Counted from the first letter of the stretch, positions 7,322 through 18,300 are shown. The stretch is DNA of 42,571 nucleotides from Roseivirga sp. UBA6061 (GCA_002427745.1 DIYF01000080.1:1-42571), one strand, 5' to 3'. Notes: a model not told the origin generated them from the letters alone. Translations and numbers: made by a program.

Positions 7322-8024
7322 TTAAATCATCATTGAACCTGTAGCCAATCCCCCAGGTGGTGAGGATATACTTAGGCTTGGAAAGGTCCTTTTCAATTTT
7401 CACGCGCAGCCTGTTGATGTGGGAGTTCACGGTGTGCTCATAGCCATCAAATTCATATCCCCAGATAAGCTTAAGCAGTCGTTCGCGGCTGTAGCTCGTA
7501 CCGGGATTGGATGCCATCAGGGCCAGTAAATCAAACTCCTTGGGCGTGAGGTCTATGCGCTCGTCAAAGAGCATCACTTTTCTCTTGTTCTTATCCACAA
7601 CCAGCTCATTGAAATAAAGAATTTCTGCATCAGGCTCCTTTTCAGGAGTGCTCATGAGTTCCACCCTTCGGAGAATTGCCTTTACACGGGCCGTTAGCTC
7701 TCTTACACTGAAAGGTTTGGTGAGATAATCATCTGCTCCCATTTCCAGCCCCAACACTTTATCTATTTCCTCAGATCGGGCTGTCAGCATCAGAATGGGC
7801 GTTTTCACTCCGGCACTTCTCAAGGTCCGGCAAATCTCCAGGCCATCCTTGCCAGGAAGCATCACATCCAGCAGTATGATGTCAAATTTCATCTTCAGAG
7901 CTACCTCCAGGGCATCTCCTCCATGGTCAATGATCATGGTTTCAAGACCCATATCTTTCAGATGAATCTCAATGAGACCGCTGATATCTTTGTCATCCTC
8001 TACTATAAGTACACTTTTTTCCAT
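7296..8024 (-). CDS. OmpR/PhoB-family response regulator
   Basis: The 242-residue protein has a receiver domain with acidic pocket D10/D11, phospho-acceptor D53 (LLDVMLPG), T81 and K103 (TKPF). A winged-helix DNA-binding domain follows (about 138-235), with the RERLLKLIWG and HINRLRVKIE helices and the GIGYRF wing. It is first in a four-gene operon (regulator, kinase, DM13 lipoprotein, barrel). OmpR-family dimers bind direct repeats 10-11 bp apart. The promoter just upstream (8035-8081) carries exactly such repeats, so I infer autoregulation. The same repeats at 4093-4139 and 1019-1064 suggest that it also controls the spondin lipoprotein and a small RNA. Confidence 0.94.
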   Translation of the reverse strand: MEKSVLIVEDDKDISGLIEIHLKDMGLETMIIDHGGDALEVALKMKFDIILLDVMLPGKDGLEICRTLRSAGVKTPILMLTARSEEIDKVLGLEMGADDYLTKPFSVRELTARVKAILRRVELMSTPEKEPDAEILYFNELVVDKNKRKVMLFDERIDLTPKEFDLLALMASNPGTSYSRERLLKLIWGYEFDGYEHTVNSHINRLRVKIEKDLSKPKYILTTWGIGYRFNDDLNDEENVKQ

Positions 8025-8034
8025 AAGGCCGGGG

Positions 8035-8081
8035 CAAATTTAGATACAAGTTATCACGAAAAAATCACGCTTGGTTCAACA
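8035..8081 (-). promoter_or_regulatory. TCACG-repeat regulated promoter, site 3 (two-component operon)
   Basis: TAAATTTG on the minus strand (8042-8035) is a perfect Bacteroidota -7 element, 10 bp before the regulator's start codon, so the leader is very short or absent. Half-sites begin at 8051 (TTATCACG), 8062 (AAATCACG) and 8073 (GGTTCAAC), 11 bp apart, the first exactly 16 nt from the first base of CAAA. They cover the place where a -33 element would be. Confidence 0.7.
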
Positions 8082-8270
8082 ATGTATAAATCTGACAATG
8101 AGTCATTTGACGTAAATTCTCTAAATCATACTGAGACAGGTGGCGCGATATCAAATTAGTTCGTTATTCTGTTTAAAGTCAGAGATGTAACCCATGAAAG
8201 GGAATTAATATCTCAGCAAATTGTTTGCAAAAGACAATAGCACGACATTTGACGAAAAAGGAGTTTAGTT

Positions 8271-8771
8271 ATGTTGACATATTTTGAGGCCATGGGAGAT
8301 AACTCCAGGATTTGGATTTATCAGTCAGACCGCCCAATCGGTGAAGAGGAAAAAGCGGCTATCATGATTGATTCAGAGGCGTTTCTGAAACAATGGGCAG
8401 CTCATGGAAGTGATTTGAAAGCTTCCGGAACCATACTACATGACCACTTTCTGATTATCTGCACAGATGAGTCTTTTAACCTGGCCAGCGGATGTTCAAT
8501 AGACAGTTCGGTACAATTTGTACAGGGGTTGGGTCAAAAATTCAATATTGACTTCTTTCAGCGCACCAACCTCGCTTTCTGGCAGGGTGAGGGCATCGAG
8601 ATCATAAAGTTAAATGACCTGAAAGGGCTTGTAGCTGACGGGACAATCGGCCCGGATTCGCTTTTCTTTGAAAATACAATTCAAACTAAAGGTCAACTAC
8701 AAACTGAATGGCGCGTTAAGGCAGGTGAAACCTGGTTGAAAAGATACTTTAAGGCGGCATTGAACGTATAA
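8271..8771 (+). CDS. conserved Bacteroidota protein of unknown function (often named 'ABC transporter ATPase')
   Basis: The 166-residue protein matches a short family found across Bacteroidota, recognised by SRIWIYQSDR near residue 12, WAAHGSDLKAS near 42, SGCSIDSSVQFVQ near 73 and a C-terminal W...W region. Databases often call it 'ABC transporter ATPase', but no Walker A, Walker B or ABC signature is present and the length is far too short, so the name is misleading. It is probably a soluble cytoplasmic protein. An AAAGGAG sequence about 10 bp before ATG 8271 is one of the few good Shine-Dalgarno matches here. The 190 bp between this gene and the operator at 8035-8081 hold a GCAAATTGTTTGC palindrome (8216-8228) and nothing else I can name. 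Confidence 0.85.
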   Translation: MLTYFEAMGDNSRIWIYQSDRPIGEEEKAAIMIDSEAFLKQWAAHGSDLKASGTILHDHFLIICTDESFNLASGCSIDSSVQFVQGLGQKFNIDFFQRTNLAFWQGEGIEIIKLNDLKGLVADGTIGPDSLFFENTIQTKGQLQTEWRVKAGETWLKRYFKAALNV

Positions 8772-8908
8772 AATATTAGCATTGAACCTAAATGGCTATT
8801 TTAGGAAACAATGTGCTACCGATTCGGTATTATTAATCATTAGACTGATGCAAAGCCCAACATCGAAACAGTAGGTTAGAGCAGGCTTTGTAAAGACCAT
8901 AGATTCAA

Positions 8909-10987
8909 ATGAAGACAGTACTCAGATTTTCAATATTGACAGGCCTGATGGTTCTTTGGAGCTGCCAGTCGTCAAACAAAAATTTCCTGGGGATTGATAC
9001 ACCCTCCGACAATAGAAGCACCAGTTCTTCCGGTGGATTCGCTCAACCGGCTACACCTGATCAGGCGACTGACGACAAGAAAGCCAAAGCAATCAAGCTG
9101 AAGAAAAGCTTTGAAAACGGAGAGTATGAATCGGCCATTGAAGAATTGAAAGAAGACCTGGAAGATGATCCGGATTCACCGGCCACCAACTATTACCTGG
9201 CAGAATCTTACCGAAGATCAAACCGCATTTACGAGGCCTCTCCTTACTATGCCAAAGCCATAGCCGGTGGTTTTTCAGACGATGAAATGGAACTTCACTA
9301 TGCGAAGTCTCTGAAAGCCAATGAGAATTATGACGATGCCCGGAAGGTACTGACAGACTATCTGGAATATGCCACAGTGGAAAAATTTGTGGACCGGGCT
9401 AAAAATGAGCTTTCTAACCTGGATCAACTGGAAACCATTCAGCTTGATGTTCGAAAAATTACGGTCACTCCGGCAGTAGGTATCAACACGCCTAACGCTG
9501 AGTACAGTCCCTACTACTTCGATGGTCACCTTTATTTTTCATCCACACGCGAAGCGGGAGATCTGTTCAAAGGTAATGGTACACCCTTCAGTGACCTGTA
9601 TAAAGTAAAAACCAGTGGCCTGCTGACAGAGTCAGGTACACTGGAATCTCTGGAAGACTTCATCAACGATGAGGGCGTAAATGAAGGTACCATTGCCTTC
9701 TCACCAGATGGCAAAACGATGGTTTTTGCGAAAGGCAACGATGGTAAAAAAGGAGGCAGACAAGATGTGGACCTTTTCATTTCAGAAAAAAGAAACGGGA
9801 ACTGGACACAACCCACGATTATGCCGATCAACTCGCCTGACTGGGATTCAAGCCCGGTTTTCAATCAGGCCGGCACAGTATTGTACTTCTCATCCAACCG
9901 TCCTGGCGGTGAAGGAGGACACGACATCTACCGTGCCTCTAAAAACGATCGGGGCAGATGGGCCAATGTACAGAATTTAGGTCCGGACATTAACACGCCT
10001 GAAAACGAAATGTTTCCTTACGTTTCCCCGGATAACAAACTCTACTTTGCTTCTGACGGTCATGCAGGCTTTGGTATGCTGGACCTTTTTCAGGCAATCA
10101 ACGAAGGAGGTAATATCACCATCAAAAATATGGGACCTTCCGTCAACACCGCCTTTGACGACTTCGGACTTGTCTACTCTGACTTTCCTTACGAAGGCTT
10201 TTTCTCTTCGAACAGACCCGGAGGTCAGGGAGATGATGACATCTACACCTTTATTGATGATACTCCGAGTTTAAAGGAGGTAGCCTATATTTTAAAAGGT
10301 ACCACCTATTCACTTGATCAAGACAGCGCCAGATCTCTGCTTGGCGGAGTAAGAGTAGATTTACTGGATGCCGAGGGAAGACTGGTTGATGATGTTACCA
10401 CCGGCCGTGGCGGAGTCTTTGAGTTTACTATCGACCCGGAAAAAGAATATAATCTGCTTGGTAAGAAAGTAGACTTCCTCTCGGGAAGGAATAGCCTTTC
10501 GACTGTTGGCGAAACAATAGACAAAACCACCATGGCAGAAAGATCCCGCACCAAGGAGTTCACTGTCGACCTTGACCTTACCGGAATCAAAGTTGCAGAG
10601 GGAGAGGATTTTGTCGTGAAGAATGTACTGTATGACCTCGCTAAGTGGGATATCAGACCCGATGCCGCGAAAGAGCTGGATAAGCTGGTACAATTCTTAA
10701 AAGACAACCCTGGTGTTTCAATCGAACTGAGCTCCCATACTGACTCACGTGATACTAAAGAAAATAACCAGGTACTCTCTCAAAAGCGCGCAGAATCAGC
10801 CGTTGCCTATATGGTGACCAGAGGCATTTCAAGATCGCGCATGAAACCACAAGGCTATGGTGAGGAAAAACTGATCAATGGTTGTGATGATGCGAATGTG
10901 GACAACTGCACAGAAGAGCAACATCAGGCTAACCGTAGAACTGAGTTTAAAATCATCAAGTACGATAGCTCTGTAGGCCAGAATTAA
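8909..10987 (+). CDS. PorE-like T9SS-associated lipoprotein (TPR, PD40 propeller, CRD, OmpA)
   Basis: The 692-residue protein has a lipoprotein signal (Cys19), a Ser/Thr/Asp-rich linker and TPR-like helices (about 60-175). A PD40 beta-propeller follows (about 190-450), with blades marked by YFSS, FSPDGKTMVF and two YFSSNRPGG-type motifs. Then come a carboxypeptidase-regulatory-like domain (about 460-535) and a C-terminal OmpA domain (about 570-685) with the peptidoglycan-binding pair Asp612 and Arg627. This is the architecture of PorE of Porphyromonas gingivalis, which anchors the type IX secretion machinery to peptidoglycan. Bacteroidota carry several paralogs with the same layout, so exact orthology is unproven. 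The gene sits two genes upstream of five T9SS cargo genes, which fits. A CAAAGCC/GGCTTTG inverted repeat (8851-8857, 8884-8890) lies in the leader. Confidence 0.85.
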   Translation: MKTVLRFSILTGLMVLWSCQSSNKNFLGIDTPSDNRSTSSSGGFAQPATPDQATDDKKAKAIKLKKSFENGEYESAIEELKEDLEDDPDSPATNYYLAESYRRSNRIYEASPYYAKAIAGGFSDDEMELHYAKSLKANENYDDARKVLTDYLEYATVEKFVDRAKNELSNLDQLETIQLDVRKITVTPAVGINTPNAEYSPYYFDGHLYFSSTREAGDLFKGNGTPFSDLYKVKTSGLLTESGTLESLEDFINDEGVNEGTIAFSPDGKTMVFAKGNDGKKGGRQDVDLFISEKRNGNWTQPTIMPINSPDWDSSPVFNQAGTVLYFSSNRPGGEGGHDIYRASKNDRGRWANVQNLGPDINTPENEMFPYVSPDNKLYFASDGHAGFGMLDLFQAINEGGNITIKNMGPSVNTAFDDFGLVYSDFPYEGFFSSNRPGGQGDDDIYTFIDDTPSLKEVAYILKGTTYSLDQDSARSLLGGVRVDLLDAEGRLVDDVTTGRGGVFEFTIDPEKEYNLLGKKVDFLSGRNSLSTVGETIDKTTMAERSRTKEFTVDLDLTGIKVAEGEDFVVKNVLYDLAKWDIRPDAAKELDKLVQFLKDNPGVSIELSSHTDSRDTKENNQVLSQKRAESAVAYMVTRGISRSRMKPQGYGEEKLINGCDDANVDNCTEEQHQANRRTEFKIIKYDSSVGQN

Positions 10988-11013
10988 TTCAAAAAAATTA
11001 ATGATATATAATC

Positions 11014-11046
11014 CAAAGCCTCCTCAATCGGGAGGCTTTGTTATTT
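11014..11046 (+). terminator. terminator of the PorE-like gene
   Basis: CAAAGCCTCC (11014-11023) pairs perfectly with GGAGGCTTTG (11031-11040) across a 7-nt loop, followed by TTATTTTTG. The tail TATTTTTG (11042-11049) is also a perfect TAnnTTTG -7 element placed 20 bp before the purM start, so the U-tract of one gene may double as the promoter of the next. Confidence 0.85.
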
Positions 11047-11049
11047 TTG
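11042..11049 (+). promoter_or_regulatory. possible -7 element of purM
   Basis: TATTTTTG matches the Bacteroidota -7 consensus, 20 bp before ATG 11069. No TTTG stands 19-21 bp upstream, because that space is the terminator stem. The match could be chance in a T-rich tail. Confidence 0.35.
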
Positions 11050-11068
11050 TGGCTTAATACCATTAGCC

Positions 11069-12232
11069 ATGAGCGATCGATATATGCAGCGCGGGGTTTC
11101 TGCCTCAAAAGAAGATGTACACAATGCCATCAAAAACCTGGACAAAGGGTTGTTCCCGAAGGCATTCTGTAAGATCGTTCCTGACTTTATGGGAGGTGAT
11201 GAGGCCTACTGCAACATTATGCATGCCGATGGTGCCGGCACCAAATCTTCTCTGGCCTATATGTACTGGAAAGAAACCGGTGATATCAGTGTCTGGAAAG
11301 GTATAGCCCAGGATGCCATTATCATGAATACAGATGACCTGCTTTGCGTAGGGGCTACAGACAATATCCTGCTTTCATCTACTATTGGCCGTAACAAAAA
11401 TCTTATTCCGGGTGAAGTGATCGCTGCACTGATCAATGGTACCGAAGAAGTGTTGCAGATGCTGCGTGATAATGGAGTAAACATTATCAGTACCGGTGGT
11501 GAAACAGCCGACCTGGGCGACCTGGTTAGAACGGTGGTAGTAGATAGCACTGTGATTGGCCGCATGAAACGGGAAGATGCCATCACCAATGAAAAGATAG
11601 CTCCCGGCCAGGTAATCGTAGGGTTGGCATCAGCGGGTCAGGCTTCTTATGAAAGCGAATATAATGGTGGTATGGGCTCCAATGGCCTTACCTCTGCCCG
11701 ACATGATGTCTTCCATAAGTCTCTTTCGGAAAAATACCCTGAGAGCTTTGACCCTTCTGTACCGGAAGATCTGGTGTATTCAGGATCTTACCAGCTTACC
11801 GACCCTGTAGAAGACAGTCCCCTGGATGCCGGCAAGCTCGTACTATCTCCCACACGTACCTATGCACCAGTCATCAATGCCATTCTGAAAGAGTATCGTC
11901 ACCAGATTGGAGGGCTGATTCATTGTAGCGGAGGAGCCCAAACCAAAATTCTGCACTTCGTTGATGACCTGCATATCATCAAGGACAATCTTTTTGACCT
12001 GCCTCCCCTGTTCAAAATGATCCAGCAGGAAAGTCAGACTGACTGGAAAGAAATGTACAAAGTATTCAATATGGGCCATCGTATGGAGATTTATATTGAA
12101 GAACAGTATGCCCAGGACATCATTAATATCTCAGAATCTTTCAATGTAAAAGCTGCTGTGATCGGTCGGGTGGAAGGTGCAACTGGCAAAAAACTGACGA
12201 TAAAGTCCAAATTTGGTATTTTTCTATATTAA
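11069..12232 (+). CDS. purM: phosphoribosylformylglycinamidine cyclo-ligase (AIR synthase)
   Basis: The 387-residue protein is PurM-like. It catalyses ATP-dependent closure of FGAM to AIR, the fifth step of purine synthesis, in the cytoplasm. Visible features are HADGAGTKSSLAYMYW near residue 52, a DAIIMNTDDLLCVGA block near 83-97 (binding region of AIR synthases), STGGETADLGDL near 140 and the C-terminal domain with GGLIHCSGGAQTKI and FNMGHRMEIYI. The length and divergence from E. coli PurM are typical of the Bacteroidota form. It stands alone among unrelated genes; no other pur gene is in the window. The start ATG 11069 precedes the conserved MSDRYMQRGVS opening. Confidence 0.88.
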   Translation: MSDRYMQRGVSASKEDVHNAIKNLDKGLFPKAFCKIVPDFMGGDEAYCNIMHADGAGTKSSLAYMYWKETGDISVWKGIAQDAIIMNTDDLLCVGATDNILLSSTIGRNKNLIPGEVIAALINGTEEVLQMLRDNGVNIISTGGETADLGDLVRTVVVDSTVIGRMKREDAITNEKIAPGQVIVGLASAGQASYESEYNGGMGSNGLTSARHDVFHKSLSEKYPESFDPSVPEDLVYSGSYQLTDPVEDSPLDAGKLVLSPTRTYAPVINAILKEYRHQIGGLIHCSGGAQTKILHFVDDLHIIKDNLFDLPPLFKMIQQESQTDWKEMYKVFNMGHRMEIYIEEQYAQDIINISESFNVKAAVIGRVEGATGKKLTIKSKFGIFLY

Positions 12233-12302
12233 CTTTCAAAGCATACATATAACAAAAAAGTGATTAAGATCGTTGAATAGTAGGGTTTTTTAACCGATCA
12301 TT

Positions 12303-12324
12303 GTACTGCTGGAAACAGTAGTAC
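12303..12324 (+). promoter_or_regulatory. GAAA-tetraloop hairpin before giant gene I
   Basis: GTACTGCTG (12303-12311) pairs with CAGTAGTAC (12316-12324) with one G-U, closed by a GAAA tetraloop, 26 bp before ATG 12351. There is no T-tract, so it is not a typical terminator for purM. A 5'-leader stabiliser or regulatory stem is more likely. A weaker GATCG/CGATC repeat (12268-12272, 12295-12299) precedes it. Confidence 0.45.
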
Positions 12325-12350
12325 TGTTACTAACAACGCCTAGACACTTG

Positions 12351-15300
12351 ATGACGATAAACTACAGAGCATTTTTGCTCTTGACGTTTGCTATATGGAG
12401 CTACGTAATATCCACCCATACCCTGGTGGCCCAAACGCCTATTACCACCATCAATACAAATGCTGTTACAACCGGGCTCACTACCTCCAGTTATTCTGCC
12501 ACTTCTCCATCAGATGCAGGAGGAACCATTGACGCTAATACAACTTACACAGTCAATTACGGCCAGGTCCAGAATTTACTTCCTACGTCCTATGTGGCAG
12601 GCGGTATTACTTATGATCGCTTTGTTACCCCTGATACGCTGATAATCAGAAGAACTGATGCAGGGCGTCAGCTCATTATCTTCTACGAAGTAGACAACGT
12701 TGATAATACGAATGATATTATCGACATAGATGCGGAGCAGCAAGACAATGAAGAAGCCCTCTACCAAAGCGGGTTGCTCAATGCAGGTTATGACAACATT
12801 CTGGTAAACTCAGCGACTAACTTTGCCAATGTTGAACGTATCGACATCATCTACTATACCGGAATTGTCACCTCGTCTCCTTCAACGGCCGTTTTCCCTA
12901 TTGTAGAAAGAGGTGGTAATGATGACATCAAGGTAGCGGCCATCAAAACCTTAGATGTCAACGGAGATCCAAGTGAGTACTACTCCACTGTGGTAGAAGT
13001 CAATAACAATGGCACTTCAGACTGGGGTAATTCCGGTATAGCTCATGTTTCCCTGGTCATGAGAAGGCAGGATGCCACTTCCAATCCCCTTCCCCAAACC
13101 GTACTGGGAACCCAGGATATTCATGGCAGTGCCGTGTCCTTTTCAGATTTCGGAGTGGCAGCTGACGAAATCGTTTATGGCTACTCCATTTTCGCTGATG
13201 ATGTTGACGAATCCACGGTGGACATCACAGACATTACCGAATATCCGACCAATACCGGATCTGCCTCAGGCCTGGACCTAATAGCAGGTATTTCCACAGC
13301 TGTGGCCAGTGATGATAACCTGACCAAGTCAACCGGCCCGGGGGGATATAAAGCAGACCTGGACACCTGGTTGAAAGCCAACAACAGCGCCAGTGTGACT
13401 ACCAGTACCGATGGATCTACAGTTACTGACTGGCAGGATGAATGGCTGGGAGACCATGATGCCACCACACTTACCTCCGCACCTACTTACCGCGATGGTA
13501 CCGCTTCCTCAGCGGATGACATCAACTTTAACCCCACCGTTGACTTCCTGGATGCTACTGAACGCGGATTGCAAATCGCCAACAATACCGACTTTAATAC
13601 AGCCACCTCCTATGCTACCAAGGGTCTCAACATCGCCTTCAGAACAGGTAATGACATTACTACCAAACAGCAGATTTATGAACAGGGCAGTAATGACAGG
13701 GGCATTAACGTCTATATTCGGGCGGGCTCCCTCTATGTTGGTGCCTGGAACATTCCCAATACGGATGGTGCCGGAGATAACTGGGGCTTCAGTTCCACTA
13801 ATACCTCATCCATTGCTACCGAAACGGAGTATATCATCACACTGGAGTTTGACGGTAATTCAGGAGGTACCGGTACAGTAACAGCTTATCTCAACGGTCA
13901 AAGCTTCGGCACTATTTCCAGTGTAGGGCTCTTGTTTCAGGATACAGACGGCATAGGCCTGGGAGATACCAATTCTCAGTCGCGTTATGATGACGGAACC
14001 ACAGCCGCAGCCTCTTTTTACGGCAGTATCCCTGAATTTATCTATTGCAATACCCCTTCTGCCTTTAGCAGTAGCCAGAGAAACAGAATAGAGAGCTATC
14101 TCGCTATCAAGTATGGAATTACCCTGGATCAGACTTCCCCTGTCAATTATGTCAACTCAGACGGATCGACCATCTTCAATACCACCCTGAATGCTTCCCT
14201 CGGAGGTTACCTTGAGTACAACAATGATATTGCGGGCATAGGTCGCGATGACAATTCTGAGTTTGTTCAGCTTCAGTCCCAAAGTGAAAATACAGGGAGT
14301 ATTGTTGAAGTGCACCGCACCACCAGTATCGGCACAGATGATACCTGGCTTATCTGGGGTAATGATGGAGGCGCTACAACCTCCAGTCGCGTAGTTACCA
14401 AGCCAGACACCATTAATGAAAGGTTGCAGCGCATCTGGCGTGTGGCCGAAGAGAATTCCGTAGGCGTTACGGATATCTCATTCGATATTACCGGGCTCGG
14501 TTTTGGCACAGATGCCGGTGATTTCTCCTTGTTAATAGCCAGTAATTCATCAGGAGCCGATTTTTCAAACGCTACCGTAGTGACCGGTGGTACTTTTAAC
14601 GGAGATGTGATTACCTTCTCTGATATCAATCTTTCGGATGGCGAATATTTCACACTGGGAACCCAATACTTTATTTGTACTCCCGGAGGCGTACAGGATG
14701 GCCTGGCCCTCTGGCTTAAGGCAGATGCAGAGACTTTTAATACCGGCACTACACTCGCCACAAACGGGCAAACTGTGGAAACCTGGGCAGACCAGAGCAG
14801 AAGCGACTTTGACGCCACCAATGATGGAGGTGTCACCAACAGAGCTCCTACCTGGGTAGAAACCGATGTAAACTTTAACCCGGGGCTTAACTGGAATGCC
14901 GGAACAGATGAAATAGGCTTCACTCTCGGAAGCAATTTTATTTTCGCCCCGGCCGCTGATGGCGGCATGCACATCTTCTCCTCAGTAGAGCCTGAAAATA
15001 GCCTAACAGGAGGAAACAGAAACAACAAATGGATCTACAACTTCGGAAACAATAATAATTCAGGCGTAGGCATTGCCGCTTATGGAGACCGAGGCAATAT
15101 TGTAGCTGACGGAAAAGTGAATTTCAATATTGCACCCACCGCATCCAATTTCATTGCGGAAGGAGATTTTAATACCAACGCGGGCACAGGTGATGAAAAG
15201 AACTACATACTTGACGGAACCATCACAAATGCCAATACCGGAGTGGATATTGATATTGATGATTCAGGAATTACCCAGGCCTCCACTCACGGTGCTAATC

Positions 15301-18300
15301 AGGGACCTGTATCGATAGGTCGCCAGTCAGAAACGAACAATCTCGGAAACAACTCAGGTCGGAGGTTTTTTGGCGATATGCAGGAGGTAATCGTTTATAA
15401 TCAGGATATATCAGCCATTGAGGCACAACGTGTCCGCAGCTACCTGGCCATCAAATACGGAACAACTCTGAGCAACGACAACGATGCCGATGCGATCATC
15501 AACGAAACCATCTCAGGATCGGTAGTGGAAGGAGATTACGTGGCTTCTGATGGTACTACCATCACCTGGGACTACAGCGATGACACCGGTTTTGTATCCA
15601 ATGTAGCCGGTATTGGCCGGGATGATGATACCTGCCTGGATCAAAAGCAGTCCAGAAGTGTCAATTCAGACGCGATTGTGACGATGGGCCTTGGCGGCAT
15701 TGCCACCAACAATGCAGGCAATGCAAATACATTTACAGCGGATAAGGAGTTTCTAACCTGGGCCACTGACGGAGCCAGTACAGCTTTCGGAAGTATCACC
15801 ACGGCAGGCACACCAGGCACCGTCAATGAGCGCATGCTGCGCATCTGGAGAGCACAGGAGACCGGTACTGTAGGAGCCACCGACATCTCTTTTGACCTGA
15901 CAGGACTTACAGGCTACAGCACCAATGCAGGCGATTATCAACTGATTGTTGCCAGCGGAGGTGATAATACAAGTCTTGAAAATGGTAATACAATCACCGG
16001 GGGCACCTTTAATGGCTCCGTACTTACCTTTAGCGGAGTAGATTTGACGGATGGTCAATACTTCACACTTGGTGTTTCTGCAGACCTCTGCGGACCAGGA
16101 GGTGTTACCAGCGGTATGGTGCTTTGGCTCAGACCTGATGCCGGTACCTCTACTGAAACAGACAATACCAGCATCACCACCTGGACAGATCAATCAACTG
16201 CCGGTAATGATGCGACTGAGGTTACTAATCCGCCTCTGTATAAAAACAATGCTACAGATAACATCAACTTCCTGCCTACCATAGATTTTGATGGCACCAA
16301 TGATGTACTGAGCATTGGTGATTTGTCAGAGATCAAATCTACTTCAGGTACCGGCCGCTACACCATGCTGGGCATAGGAATTCGTCAGGATGCCAATGAC
16401 AACTATGTACTGGGCTCCACAGGGGGTACCAACAATGAAGAACTATACTTTGGCTATACCAATGCCAACACTACTGCTACACTAGACCATGAAAGCAATG
16501 CCATTAACCTCACCAGTCTGAGTGCATTCGACAGCCCTGCTCAGACCCCCTTTCTACTCTTTGGCGAATACGATGGCAGCGGCAGGGTGTTTGAAGAGCT
16601 ACGTGACGATAACTTCAACAGAAACACAGATTCCAACACAACCGACATCAGCGGTACCCAAACCAACTACATAGGAGACGTTACCAATACAGGTAATTAC
16701 AATGGACTCATCAGTGAGGTATTGGTGTACAACAGTACGGTAACCGACCTTGAAAAACTCAGAATCTACTCCTATTTCGGTATCAAATACGGCATTACGC
16801 TTCCGCAGGACAACGACAACGACCTGACACTTAATGAAACAATTTCAGGCAGTGTGGCCGAGGGAGACTATGTCGCTTCAGATGGTACCACCATCATCTG
16901 GGACGAGTCAAACGGATACAGTACCTATCATAACGGTATGGCCGGTATTGGTCGTGATGACGATGCCTGCCTGAATCAAAAGCAAAGTACCAGTGCTACA
17001 GATGGTACCATCCTGACAGTAGGCCTGGGCTCAGTGGAAGCGGATAATGCGTCAAACAACAACCTTCATGATAACCTGGATTTCCTGATCTGGGGGCATG
17101 ATGATGGAGCAACCGCCCAGGCCAGTGCCAATACAGTAGATGTGCCCAATACCGTTTCCGAAAGGATGACACGCGTATGGAGGGTAGAAGACAATGGTAC
17201 GGTTGGCAACACAGAACTACAGTTCGATCTGAGCTCTCTGGGCTACAGTATTTCGGATGCCTCGGCCTTTACATTACTGATTTCCAATACATCTACCATA
17301 GCCGATGCCTCGATTACAACAGGAGGTACCCTCAATGGCAATGTGCTTTCATTCACCGGGGTAGACCTTACTGATGGACAGTTCTTTACCATAGGCACAG
17401 CCTTAACCACCTGTGGTCCGGGGGGCGTCAATACCAATATAGGTCTCTGGCTCAGAGCTGATCTGGAAGTATTTTCTGACGCGGGCGTGACCGCAGCAGT
17501 CGATAACGGTGATGTAGCACAATGGAACGATCAGAGTTCTCCGGCAAGCAACGCTTCAGAAGCCAACGGAGGCGGAGGTTCTGTAGTAGAACCTTTGTAT
17601 CGTACTTCCGAAATCAACTTTAACCCATCCATCTTTGTTTCTGATCAGAACACCACGAATAACTCCTTTGTGGAAACCGCGGCAGCCACCAATACGGTAA
17701 GTGGCGACATGACCTTAATTGCAATTTTTGAAACTGCTCAAAACCAGGGCACTGATGATCAGATAGACAATACCCCCTCCCTCATCGGAGCAGAGGCAGA
17801 TGCCGGCACCAACGACTATGGTTTGGGTGTATATCAGGGCGAAGTAGTATTCAATGCGGCCAATACCACCACCTTCACCGCCAGAAGTACCACTGCCACC
17901 TACAATGACGGTGAACCCTATATGGCCACCGGCACCAGAGTTCAGGCAGCATCGGGAGCGGTAAACCTGTATATCAACTCACTGAATGTGGGCACCGGCA
18001 CCTCTGACAATACTTCACTGAACGCTGCAGATACCTGGGCAGTGGGGAATCAAAGCAGCTATGATAACGAAGCCCAGTTTCAGGGCAATATTTCTGAAGT
18101 ATTGGTATTCTCTTCTGTATTGACAGGAGAAGAGCAAGCCAGAGTAGAGTCTTATCTCGCACTCAAATACGGCATTACCCGCTCCGATAACAATGATGGT
18201 GATGGCACTTCCAATGAAATTATCAGCGGCAGCATTCGGGAGGGTGATTATGTGGCAGCAGATGGCGGCATTATCTGGGACTACGCGGCCCGTGGCAGTA

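Noticed and set aside
7923..8159. 78-codon plus-strand frame across the regulator promoter
   Set aside because: It overlaps the regulator's 5' end antisense and the operator; no domain.
8216..8228. GCAAATTGTTTGC palindrome as an operator
   Set aside because: Single copy with no second site in the window and no linked regulator; kept only as a remark.
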